A stretch of 46,405 nucleotides of DNA from Planctomycetota bacterium (GTDB lineage: Bacteria; Planctomycetota; UBA1135; UBA2386), in NCBI GenBank assembly GCA_016794425.1, contig JAEUHR010000001.1, positions 1-46,405 on the forward strand, read 5' to 3'. Under the pieces are notes generated by a model. It made no database searches and had not been told where the DNA came from. It saw only the letters and a program-made list of their open reading frames with translations. Every line of letters starts with the position of its first letter. The stretch's first letter is position 1. The translations under genes and the position numbers were made by a program. Shown here piece by piece: positions 36,043 through 43,898 of this stretch.

Positions 36043-36639
36043 ATGGAACGCGACTTCGCCGCTGAACTCGCCGCCGCCCGCCGCGGCGAGGCCCACGCCC
36101 TCGACAGCCTGTTCGCGCGCAATCTGCCGCCGCTGGTGGCGTTCCTGCGCGCGCGCTCCGGCAAGGCGATCGCCGCGCGCGAGTCGGCGCACGACCTGGC
36201 GCAGTCGGTGTTCCGCGAAGTGCTGCAGGACGTCGACCGGATCGAGCTGAAGGGCGAGGCCGCGTTCCGCAACTGGCTGTTCCAGCAGGCGACCCGCAAG
36301 ATCCTCGACCGCGCCAAGTTCCACGGCCGCGAGCGCCGCGACGTCGGCCGCGAGCAGGCGCTGCCGAGCGCGAGTCCCGGCGCCGACGCGCTGCTCGCCT
36401 GCTACGCGTCGATCGCGACGCCGAGCCGGCACGCGGCGGCCAAGGAGGAACTGGGCCGGTTCGAGAGCGCGGTGCAGCAGCTGCCCGAGAACCAGCGCGA
36501 CGCGGTGACGATGTCGCGGCTGATGGGCCTCGACTACGCGCAGATCGCCGAGCAGATGGGCCTCACCGAGTCGGCGGTGCGCGGCCTCGTCGCGCGCGGA
36601 CTCGCGGCGCTGTCGTCGGCGCTCGACGAAGAGCCGTAG
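36043..36639 (+). CDS. ECF-type RNA polymerase sigma factor
   Basis: Cytoplasmic transcription factor of 198 residues that would direct RNA polymerase to a small set of promoters. Region 2 spans about residues 20-95 (LDSLFARNLPPLVAFLRARS, ESAHDLAQSVFREVL, FRNWLFQQATRKILDRAKF). Region 4 lies near the C-terminus (AVQQLPENQRDAVTMSRLMG, then the helix-turn-helix YAQIAEQMGLTESAVRGLVARG). No anti-sigma factor gene is next to it; planctomycete ECF factors of this kind are often tied to Ser/Thr kinases, and one lies 3 kb downstream. Converges with the HEAT-protein gene five bases away. Confidence 0.9.
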   Translation: MERDFAAELAAARRGEAHALDSLFARNLPPLVAFLRARSGKAIAARESAHDLAQSVFREVLQDVDRIELKGEAAFRNWLFQQATRKILDRAKFHGRERRDVGREQALPSASPGADALLACYASIATPSRHAAAKEELGRFESAVQQLPENQRDAVTMSRLMGLDYAQIAEQMGLTESAVRGLVARGLAALSSALDEEP

Positions 36640-36644
36640 CGCAT

Positions 36645-38498
36645 TCAGCCGTTCTGCAGCAGGTCCTGCGCGCGCCGGCGCAACTGCTCGTCGGGATCGG
36701 TCTGCGCGATCTGCTGCAGCGCGGCCCGCGCCGCGGGCTCGCGACGGCGGCCCAGCACCAGCAGCGCCTCGAGCCGCACGTCGGCGGCCGCGTCGGCGAG
36801 GCCGTGTTCGACCAGCAGCCCGACCACGATCGGATCGGCGATCCGGCGCAGCGCGACGCAGGCGGCGGCGCGCACGGCCGGGTCGGAGTGGTCGACGTGG
36901 CGCCGCACGATCGCGACGGTCTGCGGCGGCGCCGCGTTGCCGACCGCGAGCAGCCAGGTCGCCAGTTCGCCGCGCGCGGCCGCCGCCGGTTCCAGCGCCA
37001 GCAGCGACTCGAGCGCGCTGCGGCCGTCCGCCAGCGGCGCGCCCTGCCGCGGCGCCAGCGCACCGAGCACCAGCATCGCGCTGCCGGAGGCTTCGACCGG
37101 CTCCTGGGCGTCGCGCAGCAGCCCGTCGACCAGCGCCGGCGACGGCGTCTCGAGCTGCAGCGCCGAGATCGTGGCCGCCTGCCGCACCTCGGCCGCCAGC
37201 GAACGGTCGGCGCGCACCTGCACCAGCACGGCCTGCGCCGCATCGGTGCCGGCAGCCCCCAGCGACGACAGCGCCACCCCGGCCGCGTCGCCGTGCAGTT
37301 CGCGCAGGACGATGCGCTGGCCGATCTCGGCCGCCGCGGTCTCGTCGAGGCGCACGAACCACTGCAGCCGCTGGAACGCGCCGTCGAGCACCTCGCGATC
37401 GGTGTCGGCCTGCGCCAGCAGGTCCTGCAGCTCGCGCAGCAGCTGGTCCAGCGTGACGCCGGCCAGGCGCTGCCGCCAGGCCTCGCGCTGGTTCGTGGCC
37501 GCGAACCCGCCGATGCGCTCGCCGGCACCGGTCGCGGGCGCGGTGGCCCGTTCCCAGTCTGCCGCCGGCGCCGGCTCGAGGCGCACGTGGCCCGCTTCGA
37601 CCAGCACCGCATCGGCCTTGCGCTGGCTGTCGACGCGCAGGTCGAGCAGCGGCAGCTGCAGCGACATGCCCTCGTCGAGCGAAGTCGAGACGATCCAGCC
37701 CTGCCGCAGCGAGAACACCGCCTCGCCGCGGCCGCGCAGTTCGTGCAGCGGCGGTTCGTCGTGGCCGGCGACGTGCTGGTAGCGCTCGCGCGTGCGGCGC
37801 ACGTGGCGCTGCTCGGCGTCGGCGCTCGGCAGCAGTTCGCAGCGCGCCGTGTAGTCACCGGTCGTGTCGCTGTCGGTGATCGACCACACCGCGACGCCGT
37901 CGATCGGCGCCGGGAAGTGCAGCACGCCGAGCACCCCGCGCAGGAAGTTGCGCTGGTCGCCGTCGAGGCCGTCGGCGAAGCCGTAGCCGAGCACCTTGCC
38001 GGTCGCCTCGAGGCGCACCAGCACCGGCGCCACCGCGGCGGCCGCGAGCTGCTGCTGCACCGGGTCACCGGCGACCTCGCGGCCGTCGCTGCCGAAGAAC
38101 CGCAGCGCCGCGAACTGCTCGCGCAGCAGGGTCTCGTCGCCGCGGCGGTCGAGCACGGTCGTGGTCACTTCGCACTCGAGGTGCAGCCGACCACCCGGAT
38201 GCGTGCCGGCTTCGGGGCTCACGAACGTGAAGTCGCTGCGATCGACGAGGCGGTAGCGGAACGTCGAACCCGCCGGCGCGCCGAGCGCACCGTGCAGACC
38301 CTGCGCGTCGCTGCGCTGGTCGCCGGTGCCGCGGGCGACGAGGTCGGCGGCCGGGGTCGCGAGTGCCGGCGCATCGACCACCGCGGGCAGCGGCACGGCA
38401 AGGCCGCCGGACCAGCAGCAGGTGACCACGAACGCGGCAGCAGCGGCGAGGCCGGCGCCGGCGAACAGCAGGGGAAGGCGCGAGCGGTGCGAGTGCAT
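36645..38498 (-). CDS. HEAT-repeat exported protein with vitellogenin/lipid-transfer-like N-terminal half
   Basis: Protein of 617 residues with an N-terminal hydrophobic segment (LLFAGAGLAAAAAFVVTCCW), so exported or anchored. Residues about 75-330 are beta-rich (STFRYRLVDRSDFTFVSPEA, LECEVTTTVLDRRGDETLL). They contain RNFLRGVLGVLHFP (183-196), followed by ITDSDTTGDYTARCEL (207-222). This order resembles the N-terminal barrel of vitellogenin-type large lipid transfer proteins, with their NIKRGILSLLQ and following D-x-x-G-x-C motifs. Residues about 340-617 are HEAT-like helical repeats (VRRHVDHSDPAVRAAACVAL, AAADVRLEALLVLG), the counterpart of the superhelical domain. The family link is a motif-level inference; plain HEAT-repeat protein is the safe call. 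Confidence 0.8.
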   Translation of the reverse strand: MHSHRSRLPLLFAGAGLAAAAAFVVTCCWSGGLAVPLPAVVDAPALATPAADLVARGTGDQRSDAQGLHGALGAPAGSTFRYRLVDRSDFTFVSPEAGTHPGGRLHLECEVTTTVLDRRGDETLLREQFAALRFFGSDGREVAGDPVQQQLAAAAVAPVLVRLEATGKVLGYGFADGLDGDQRNFLRGVLGVLHFPAPIDGVAVWSITDSDTTGDYTARCELLPSADAEQRHVRRTRERYQHVAGHDEPPLHELRGRGEAVFSLRQGWIVSTSLDEGMSLQLPLLDLRVDSQRKADAVLVEAGHVRLEPAPAADWERATAPATGAGERIGGFAATNQREAWRQRLAGVTLDQLLRELQDLLAQADTDREVLDGAFQRLQWFVRLDETAAAEIGQRIVLRELHGDAAGVALSSLGAAGTDAAQAVLVQVRADRSLAAEVRQAATISALQLETPSPALVDGLLRDAQEPVEASGSAMLVLGALAPRQGAPLADGRSALESLLALEPAAAARGELATWLLAVGNAAPPQTVAIVRRHVDHSDPAVRAAACVALRRIADPIVVGLLVEHGLADAAADVRLEALLVLGRRREPAARAALQQIAQTDPDEQLRRRAQDLLQNG

Positions 38499-38545
38499 GC
38501 CGGGCGAGCGACGCGTGCCGCGCCCCCGTTCGCGCCGGGCCGGGA

Positions 38546-38604
38546 TTTCGGGGCGGCCCCCGAAACGGCTGCAGGCGCGGCGCCCCCGGGGGGCCCGCGC
38601 CTGC
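38546..38604 (-). terminator. Tandem GC-rich hairpins after the 38626 gene
   Basis: Two strong hairpins lie between the stop at 38626 and the next ATG at 38498. The first has a 10-base stem, GCAGGCGCGG / CCGCGCCTGC (38571-38604). The second has an 8-base stem, TTTCGGGG / CCCCGAAA, with a four-base loop (38546-38565). There is no T-run, so this may be a factor-dependent terminator, an mRNA stabiliser or an attenuator in front of the HEAT-protein gene. Confidence 0.5.
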
Positions 38605-38625
38605 GTGGGTCCGGTCGACCCGGGG

Positions 38626-39507
38626 TCAGATCAGGTTCAGCACCACCTGGCCGGACGACCAGCTGCACAGGTTCGTGGTCCAGGTCCAGATCGCCTGCGC
38701 CCAGGCGTAGAGCGTCAGCGTGATGCCCTTCAGCGTGTAGCTGCAGCCGCCGGACAGGCCCCAGTTGGCGTTCGCGTTCAGGTTCGCGGTCAGGCTCTGC
38801 TCGAGGATCTTGCCCTGCAGGCCGACGCCGAGGCCGAAGCCGGGGATGCCGATGCCGACCTGCGCGTTGGCGAACGCGTGCGCGCTGGCGGTGGCGTTGG
38901 CGCCGACCGAGGCGGTCGCCGCGGGCAGCAGCCAGTTGGCCGAGCGCGAGAAGCCGCAGCCGGCGTTGCCGCTCAGCGAGACGCTGACCGGACCGACCGG
39001 CACCGAGGCCGACACGCCGCTGCTGCCGAACAGGTTGAACAGCGAGGTCGCGCTGGCGAACGTGCTGTTGTTCTGGAAGGAGCCGTTGTAGATCGACCAG
39101 CCGAGCACGTCGAACCGGCAGTAGCCGCTGCGGTTCTGCACGCCGTTGTTCATCACGTTCATCAGGCTGCCGACCACCTCGGCGACCTCGAGGCCCTGCT
39201 TCAGCACCTTCGCGGTGGCGCGGAACTCGACCGCCGCGTGGCCGAGTTCGTAGGTGCCCTGCTTCTGGCGCACCATGCCGGCGTAGGCGTGCACGCTGCC
39301 GCCGAGCCAGTCGTTGCCGATCGAGCGGTCGTAACCGCCGGCGCGCGATTCGACGGGCGGCAGCGTCGGCGGGGTCACCGGCACCCAGATGGCGCCGGTG
39401 CTCGCCACGCTGGCGATCTGCGAGGTGTAGAGGCCCTGGGCGAGCGTCGCGCTGGTCAGGGTCAGCAGGGCGAACGAAGCGGAGAGGATGGACTTGGCGC
39501 GGAACAT
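38626..39507 (-). CDS. Secreted Ala/Asn/Gly-rich protein, unknown
   Basis: Exported protein of 293 residues with a clear signal peptide (ILSASFALLTLTSATLAQ). The mature part has a Pro-rich stretch (VPVTPPTLPPVES) and a folded-looking middle (FRATAKVLKQGLEVAEVVGS, CRFDVLGWSIYNGSF). It then has a long alternating small-residue region (ASVGANATASAHAFANAQV, GLGVGLQGK, LTANLNANANWGLSGG) that suggests beta strands. Four to five cysteines could form disulfides (CRF, GCGF, GCSY, LCSW). The C-terminus ends in VVLNLI. No family recognised. Upstream of, and probably cotranscribed with, the HEAT-protein gene, though strong hairpins lie between them. ATG 39507 gives the signal peptide. Confidence 0.72.
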   Translation of the reverse strand: MFRAKSILSASFALLTLTSATLAQGLYTSQIASVASTGAIWVPVTPPTLPPVESRAGGYDRSIGNDWLGGSVHAYAGMVRQKQGTYELGHAAVEFRATAKVLKQGLEVAEVVGSLMNVMNNGVQNRSGYCRFDVLGWSIYNGSFQNNSTFASATSLFNLFGSSGVSASVPVGPVSVSLSGNAGCGFSRSANWLLPAATASVGANATASAHAFANAQVGIGIPGFGLGVGLQGKILEQSLTANLNANANWGLSGGCSYTLKGITLTLYAWAQAIWTWTTNLCSWSSGQVVLNLI

Positions 39508-39525
39508 GGCTGGTCTCGTGGTTTC

Positions 39526-39548
39526 GGGTTCGGGTTTCGGGAATCGGG
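39526..39548 (+). repeat. Four-tract GGG run (possible G-quadruplex)
   Basis: Four GGG tracts separated by TTC, TTTC and AATC, that is G3N3G3N4G3N4G3. It sits 19-41 bases upstream of the divergent ATG at 39507, where the mRNA leader would be C-rich. The loops are AT-rich, unlike the surrounding DNA. Confidence 0.45.
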
Positions 39549-39690
39549 TTGTTCGGTCTCCCGCGCGCCGTCGGCGCTCGGGACCGGCGCGTTCGCGTCG
39601 GTGCCGGGCGAGCGACACCGGTCGCGCGGCCGTTCGCAAAGCGGCGAGAAATTGCGCGGGCCGGAAAACCGCACCCTGCGCGAACGCGGC

Positions 39691-39696
39691 TAGCCT
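39691..39696 (+). promoter_or_regulatory. Putative -10 element TAGCCT of kinase gene
   Basis: TAGCCT lies 41 bases before the kinase ATG at 39738 and is the only TA-containing hexamer of this type in the gap. Confidence 0.3.
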
Positions 39697-39737
39697 CTGC
39701 GTCGCTCCCCGCGCGCGCCCGCGCGCGCCCGCCGCTC

Positions 39738-42700
39738 ATGTCGTCGCCCGCCGAATCTCCCGAGCCGCAGCCGCCGACCGACCGGCACGAACTCGAAGCG
39801 CGCGTCGCCGCTTGCATCGAGGCGCTCGAGCGCGGCCAGGCCGACCCGGTGGCGGCGGTCTGCGCCGACCGCCCCGACCTGCAGACGCGCGTGCAGCGCC
39901 GGTTGTCGCAGCTCGCCGCCGCGGGCCTGCTGCCGGCCGCGCCGACGGCACCGCCGACCGCGATCGGGCCGTACCGGATCGTGCGCGAACTCGGCAGCGG
40001 CGGCATGGGTTCGGTCTGGCTCGCCGAACAGCAGCAGCCGGTGCGGCGCGAAGTCGCGCTGAAGGTCGTCAAGCTCGGCATGGACACGCGCGAGGTCCTG
40101 GCGCGGTTCGCCGCCGAACGGCAGGCGCTGGCGCGCATGAGCCACCCGCACATCGCGCAGGTGTTCGACGCCGGCACGACCCCGGAAGGGCGGCCGTTCT
40201 TCGTCATGGAGTACGTCGCCGGCCAGGCGCTGACGACGTTCTGCGACCAGCAACGGCTCGGCACAGGTGCGCGCGCGCGGCTGGTCGCGACCGTCTGCCG
40301 CGCCGTGCAGCACGCGCACGACCGCGGCTTCCTGCACCGCGATCTGAAGCCCGGCAACGTGCTGGTGGCGATGCACGGCACCGAGGCCGTGCCGAAGGTG
40401 ATCGACTTCGGCATCGCCAAGGCCACCGAAGCCGCCGACGCAGCGACCGCACTGCACACGCGGCACGACCAGATCCTCGGCACGCCGGAGTACATGAGCC
40501 CCGAGCAGATGCGCTCGGGCGGCCTCGACGTCGACACGCGCACCGACGTCTATTCGCTCGGCGTGATGCTCTACGAACTGCTGTGCAGCGAGCTGCCGTT
40601 CGATTCGCGGCGGCTGCGGCGCGCGACGCGGCACGAGATGGAACGCATCGTCACCGACGAGCTGCCGACGCTGCCGAGCCGGCGCCTCGCCGCGGCCGGC
40701 GCCGCAGCGCTGGCGGCGCGCGGCGGCGACCGCGACCGGCTGCGGCGCCACGTCGCCGGCGAACTCGACTGGATCACGCTGAAGGCCATCGCCAAGAACC
40801 GCGACGACCGCTACCCGTCGGCGCTCGCGCTGGCCGAGGACATCGACCGCTGGCTGCGGCACGAGCCGGTGCTGGCGGCGCCGCCGGGCCGCACCTACCG
40901 GCTGCGCAAGTTCGTGCGGCGGCACCGGCTCGCGCTCGGCGCGACCGCGCTCGTGTTCGGCTCGCTGGCGACCGCGCTGTTCACGAGCCTGTCGGCGACG
41001 CGGTCCGCGGTCGCGGCGCGCGCCGACATCGCCGCGTTCTACGGCCTCGCGCGCGACGCGATCGGCAACCTGGTCGACACCGCCGACGAGCAGCTGGCGT
41101 CGCTGCCGCAGGCCGACGCGGTACGCCGGCGCATGCTGGCCGACGCGATCGGCTTCTACGAAGCGCTGCGCGCGCGCCAGCCCGAAGCGCTGGAGCTGCG
41201 CGTCGATCTGGTCGCCGCCAACCAACGCATCGGCGTGCTGCAGCATCGGCTCGGCCAGAGCGAGACCGCGATCGCGACGCTGCAGCAGTGCGCCACCGAT
41301 CTGCAGGCGTTGCGCGAAGAGGCCCCGCGCGAGGCCCGACTGCAGGTGCTGGCCGTCGCCGTGGCCGACGCGCTGGCGCGCGCCCTCGCCGCCGCCGGCC
41401 GCGACGACGCCAGCCGCCGCGCCACCGAAGCCGCGCTCGCGGCGTTGGCGGCCGCGCGCCGCGACGGCAACGCCGCGGCGTTCGCCGACATCGACCACGC
41501 CGAGGCGATGCTGCTCGCCAACCTCGCGCTGCGCGAAGAACACGACCTGCCCCGCGCGCTGCAGCTCTACGAGCAGGCGCTGGCGGCGCATGCGCGCACG
41601 GCCGCGCCGAACGCCCGCCAGCGCCGCGAACAGGCGCGCTGTGCCGGCCTCGCCGCCGAGGCGCTGACGCGCGCCGGCCGCACGGCCGACGCGGCGGCCG
41701 TTCTGGCGCGCTCGGTCGCGTCGCTGCAGGCGCTCGACCCGGCCGCCGCAGCGCCGCTGCGCGAGGCCGAAGCACAGGTGCAGGCGCAGTTCGCGGCGGT
41801 GCTGCAGCGGCTCGACCGCAGCCCCGAAGCGCGCGCGGCGCTCGAACGCGCGATCGCGCTGCACCACGCGCTGGCCGAGGAGCATCCCGACCTGCCCGGC
41901 CACGCCGACGACGAGGCCGCGGCGTGGCACGCGCTGGCGCAGTCGCTCGAAGCGGCCGCGGACCTGCCCGGCGCGCTGGCCGCGATCGAGCACGCGTGCA
42001 CGATCCGCGCGGCGCTCGCCGAGCGCCATCCGACCTACCACCGGCTGGTGATGCGCCACCTGCGGTCGCTGCAGACCAAGGTCGCGCTGCAGATGCAGAT
42101 GTGGCAGAGCCACGGCGCCGACGTGGCGCCGGCCGCAGCGACGCTGGTGGACGCGGTGCAGCGGGCCGATGCGCTGCAGCAGGCGAACCCGCAGGACGTG
42201 GAGATCGCGATCACGTTCGCCGGCATACACGCGACGCAGGCCGCGCTGTGGCTGGCGACCGGGCGGCGCCGCGAAGCGCTGCGCGAACACGAGACCGTGC
42301 GCGGCGTGCTGACCGCGCTGCTGCCGCAGCATCCGAACGACGTCGAACTCGCCTACCACCTGGCGGTCGTGCACAACAACCTGCTGCAGGCCCACGTGCT
42401 GCTCGGCGAACCGGCGCGCGCCGTCGGCCACGGCCGCTTTGGCATCGCCCAGGTCGACCGCGGCCTGCTGCTCGACGCGCGCCACGGCCCGCTGCGCGAC
42501 CTGGCGCCGCTGCTGCTGGGGCGCCTCGCGACCGCACAGTTTGCCGCTGGTGACGCCGAAGGGGGCATGGCCACGCTGCTGCGGATGTGCGACGGCGACG
42601 GCCGCGACGCCGACACGCGCGAACAGGGTGCGCTGCTGCTGGCCGGCCAGCTCGAGGGCGATCTGGCGTCGGCGGAGCTCGGCGCGTGGCGCAACCGCAC

Positions 42701-43274
42701 GGTCGAGCGCCTGCGCAGCGCCATCGCGGCGCGCGGCAGCCTCGCCGACGCGCTGGCCCGGCCGGCGCAGCGGGCCGGCTACTCGCACCACGGCTCACGG
42801 CTGCGCGACTTCGACCTGCGGCTCGCGCTGGCGAACCTGCTCGGCCGGCTGCAGCAGACCGACGCGCAGGCGGCCGTGCTCGACGAGGCGATCGCCCTCG
42901 GCGCCGATCTCGACGTGCCGGCCGGCAGTCCGCAGGCGGATCTCGCGCGCAGCCGGTTGCGCAACCTCGGCGCCCAGCGCGCCGAACTGGCGCTGGCCCG
43001 CGGCGACGCCGGGGCCGCGGCGGCGGCGCTCGACGCGATGCTGGCGCAGCTGGGCCCGGCGGGCGGCGGCAACTACGTCGCCGCGGTGCTGTTCACGCGC
43101 TGCCTCGACTGGGTGCCCAACGATCCGGCGGCGCAGGAGCGGTTCGGCGCAAGCGCGGTCGAGGCGCTGCGGCTCGCGCTCGACCACGGCGAGGTGCCCG
43201 CCGAAGCGGCGCAGCATCCGAACTTCGCCGCGATCGCGGAGCGGCCGGAGTATCAGGTGTTGCTCGATCGGTGA
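39738..43274 (+). CDS. Membrane-bound Ser/Thr protein kinase with TPR-like C-terminal domain
   Basis: Protein of 1178 residues. The eukaryote-like kinase domain spans about 78-390: glycine loop LGSGGMGSVW (85-94), ATP lysine K109 in VALKVVK, catalytic HRDLKPGNVL (200-209, D202), DFGIAK (223-228), and GTPEYMSPEQ as the activation-loop end. All catalytic residues are present, so it should be active. One membrane segment follows (ALGATALVFGSLATALFTSL, about 399-418). The extracytoplasmic 750 residues are helical, TPR-like repeats rich in Ala, Arg and Leu, probably a protein-binding sensor part. Such kinases are numerous in planctomycetes. ATG 39738 is chosen because the longer frame runs into the upstream noncoding region. 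Confidence 0.93.
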   Translation: MSSPAESPEPQPPTDRHELEARVAACIEALERGQADPVAAVCADRPDLQTRVQRRLSQLAAAGLLPAAPTAPPTAIGPYRIVRELGSGGMGSVWLAEQQQPVRREVALKVVKLGMDTREVLARFAAERQALARMSHPHIAQVFDAGTTPEGRPFFVMEYVAGQALTTFCDQQRLGTGARARLVATVCRAVQHAHDRGFLHRDLKPGNVLVAMHGTEAVPKVIDFGIAKATEAADAATALHTRHDQILGTPEYMSPEQMRSGGLDVDTRTDVYSLGVMLYELLCSELPFDSRRLRRATRHEMERIVTDELPTLPSRRLAAAGAAALAARGGDRDRLRRHVAGELDWITLKAIAKNRDDRYPSALALAEDIDRWLRHEPVLAAPPGRTYRLRKFVRRHRLALGATALVFGSLATALFTSLSATRSAVAARADIAAFYGLARDAIGNLVDTADEQLASLPQADAVRRRMLADAIGFYEALRARQPEALELRVDLVAANQRIGVLQHRLGQSETAIATLQQCATDLQALREEAPREARLQVLAVAVADALARALAAAGRDDASRRATEAALAALAAARRDGNAAAFADIDHAEAMLLANLALREEHDLPRALQLYEQALAAHARTAAPNARQRREQARCAGLAAEALTRAGRTADAAAVLARSVASLQALDPAAAAPLREAEAQVQAQFAAVLQRLDRSPEARAALERAIALHHALAEEHPDLPGHADDEAAAWHALAQSLEAAADLPGALAAIEHACTIRAALAERHPTYHRLVMRHLRSLQTKVALQMQMWQSHGADVAPAAATLVDAVQRADALQQANPQDVEIAITFAGIHATQAALWLATGRRREALREHETVRGVLTALLPQHPNDVELAYHLAVVHNNLLQAHVLLGEPARAVGHGRFGIAQVDRGLLLDARHGPLRDLAPLLLGRLATAQFAAGDAEGGMATLLRMCDGDGRDADTREQGALLLAGQLEGDLASAELGAWRNRTVERLRSAIAARGSLADALARPAQRAGYSHHGSRLRDFDLRLALANLLGRLQQTDAQAAVLDEAIALGADLDVPAGSPQADLARSRLRNLGAQRAELALARGDAGAAAAALDAMLAQLGPAGGGNYVAAVLFTRCLDWVPNDPAAQERFGASAVEALRLALDHGEVPAEAAQHPNFAAIAERPEYQVLLDR

Positions 43275-43318
43275 GGGTGGGCGGTGGACGCATGCGCGAT
43301 CGCGCCACCGACGCGCCC

Positions 43319-43792
43319 TCAAGGCAACGCGCGCAGATCGGCGACGCGGTGAGCGTGGGCTCGCTGGAACTCGGGCTCGGCGTATTCGATGATCTGCGCC
43401 AGCAGCCGCCCCGAGAGCCGACGATCGGGGAACGCAGGGTCGCGGACCACGGCATCGCACAGGCGTTCAATGCCGCGCCAGAGCACGGTGTCGGTACGGT
43501 ACGAGACCGTGGCACACCGAAGGAACACGAGCCGCCTCGCGATCAGTTCTTCGATCGGGGCGTCGACCGCCAAGCGTCGCAGTTCGACCAGTTCGTCGTC
43601 CTCCGGCGGCGGATCCGCCGGCCTGTCGACGTCCGCCTGCGACGCACCAACCGCCGTGCGGTAGCCGACCCCGCCGCCGAGCGTCGCGCCGACGACGAAG
43701 GTGGCGCCCGCGATCACGAAGGCGCGCCTCGACGACACGCGTGTGCCAGTCGAGTCGACAGGATCCACGGGGGTGGTGTGTGGCAGGGCCAT
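43319..43792 (-). CDS. Twin-arginine signal/anchor protein, paralog B
   Basis: Protein of 157 residues. The N-terminus has a twin-arginine-like signal (SSRRAFVIAGATFVVGATLG; R22, R23) with a Gly-rich hydrophobic segment, so it is exported by Tat or held as a single-span membrane protein. After an acidic Pro linker (DPPPEDDELV) comes a helical domain, ELRRLAVDAPIEELIARRLV, then FLRCATVSYRTDTVLWRGIE and a block with FPDRRLSGRLLAQIIEYAE. The same domain occurs in the gene at 45292, which shares ELRRLAV-x-APIEELI, RRLVFLR, LWRG and FPDR. I recognise no family. Last gene of a four-gene minus-strand group; it converges with the kinase gene 44 bases away. Confidence 0.7.
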   Translation of the reverse strand: MALPHTTPVDPVDSTGTRVSSRRAFVIAGATFVVGATLGGGVGYRTAVGASQADVDRPADPPPEDDELVELRRLAVDAPIEELIARRLVFLRCATVSYRTDTVLWRGIERLCDAVVRDPAFPDRRLSGRLLAQIIEYAEPEFQRAHAHRVADLRALP

Positions 43793-43898
43793 GCGTCCGC
43801 CTGTGTTCGCGGCCGCCCCAGCCGCGAGCGGTCCAGGGTGCCCAAGGCACGCCGATCCGTCAAGCCGCGGGCTGCCGCGGCAAGACGCGCGTGGCGCT

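Noticed and set aside
39690..42791. Long minus-strand open frame (over 1000 codons) opposite the kinase gene
   Set aside because: Arg/Gln/Val-rich shadow typical of very GC-rich coding DNA; the plus-strand kinase has all catalytic motifs.
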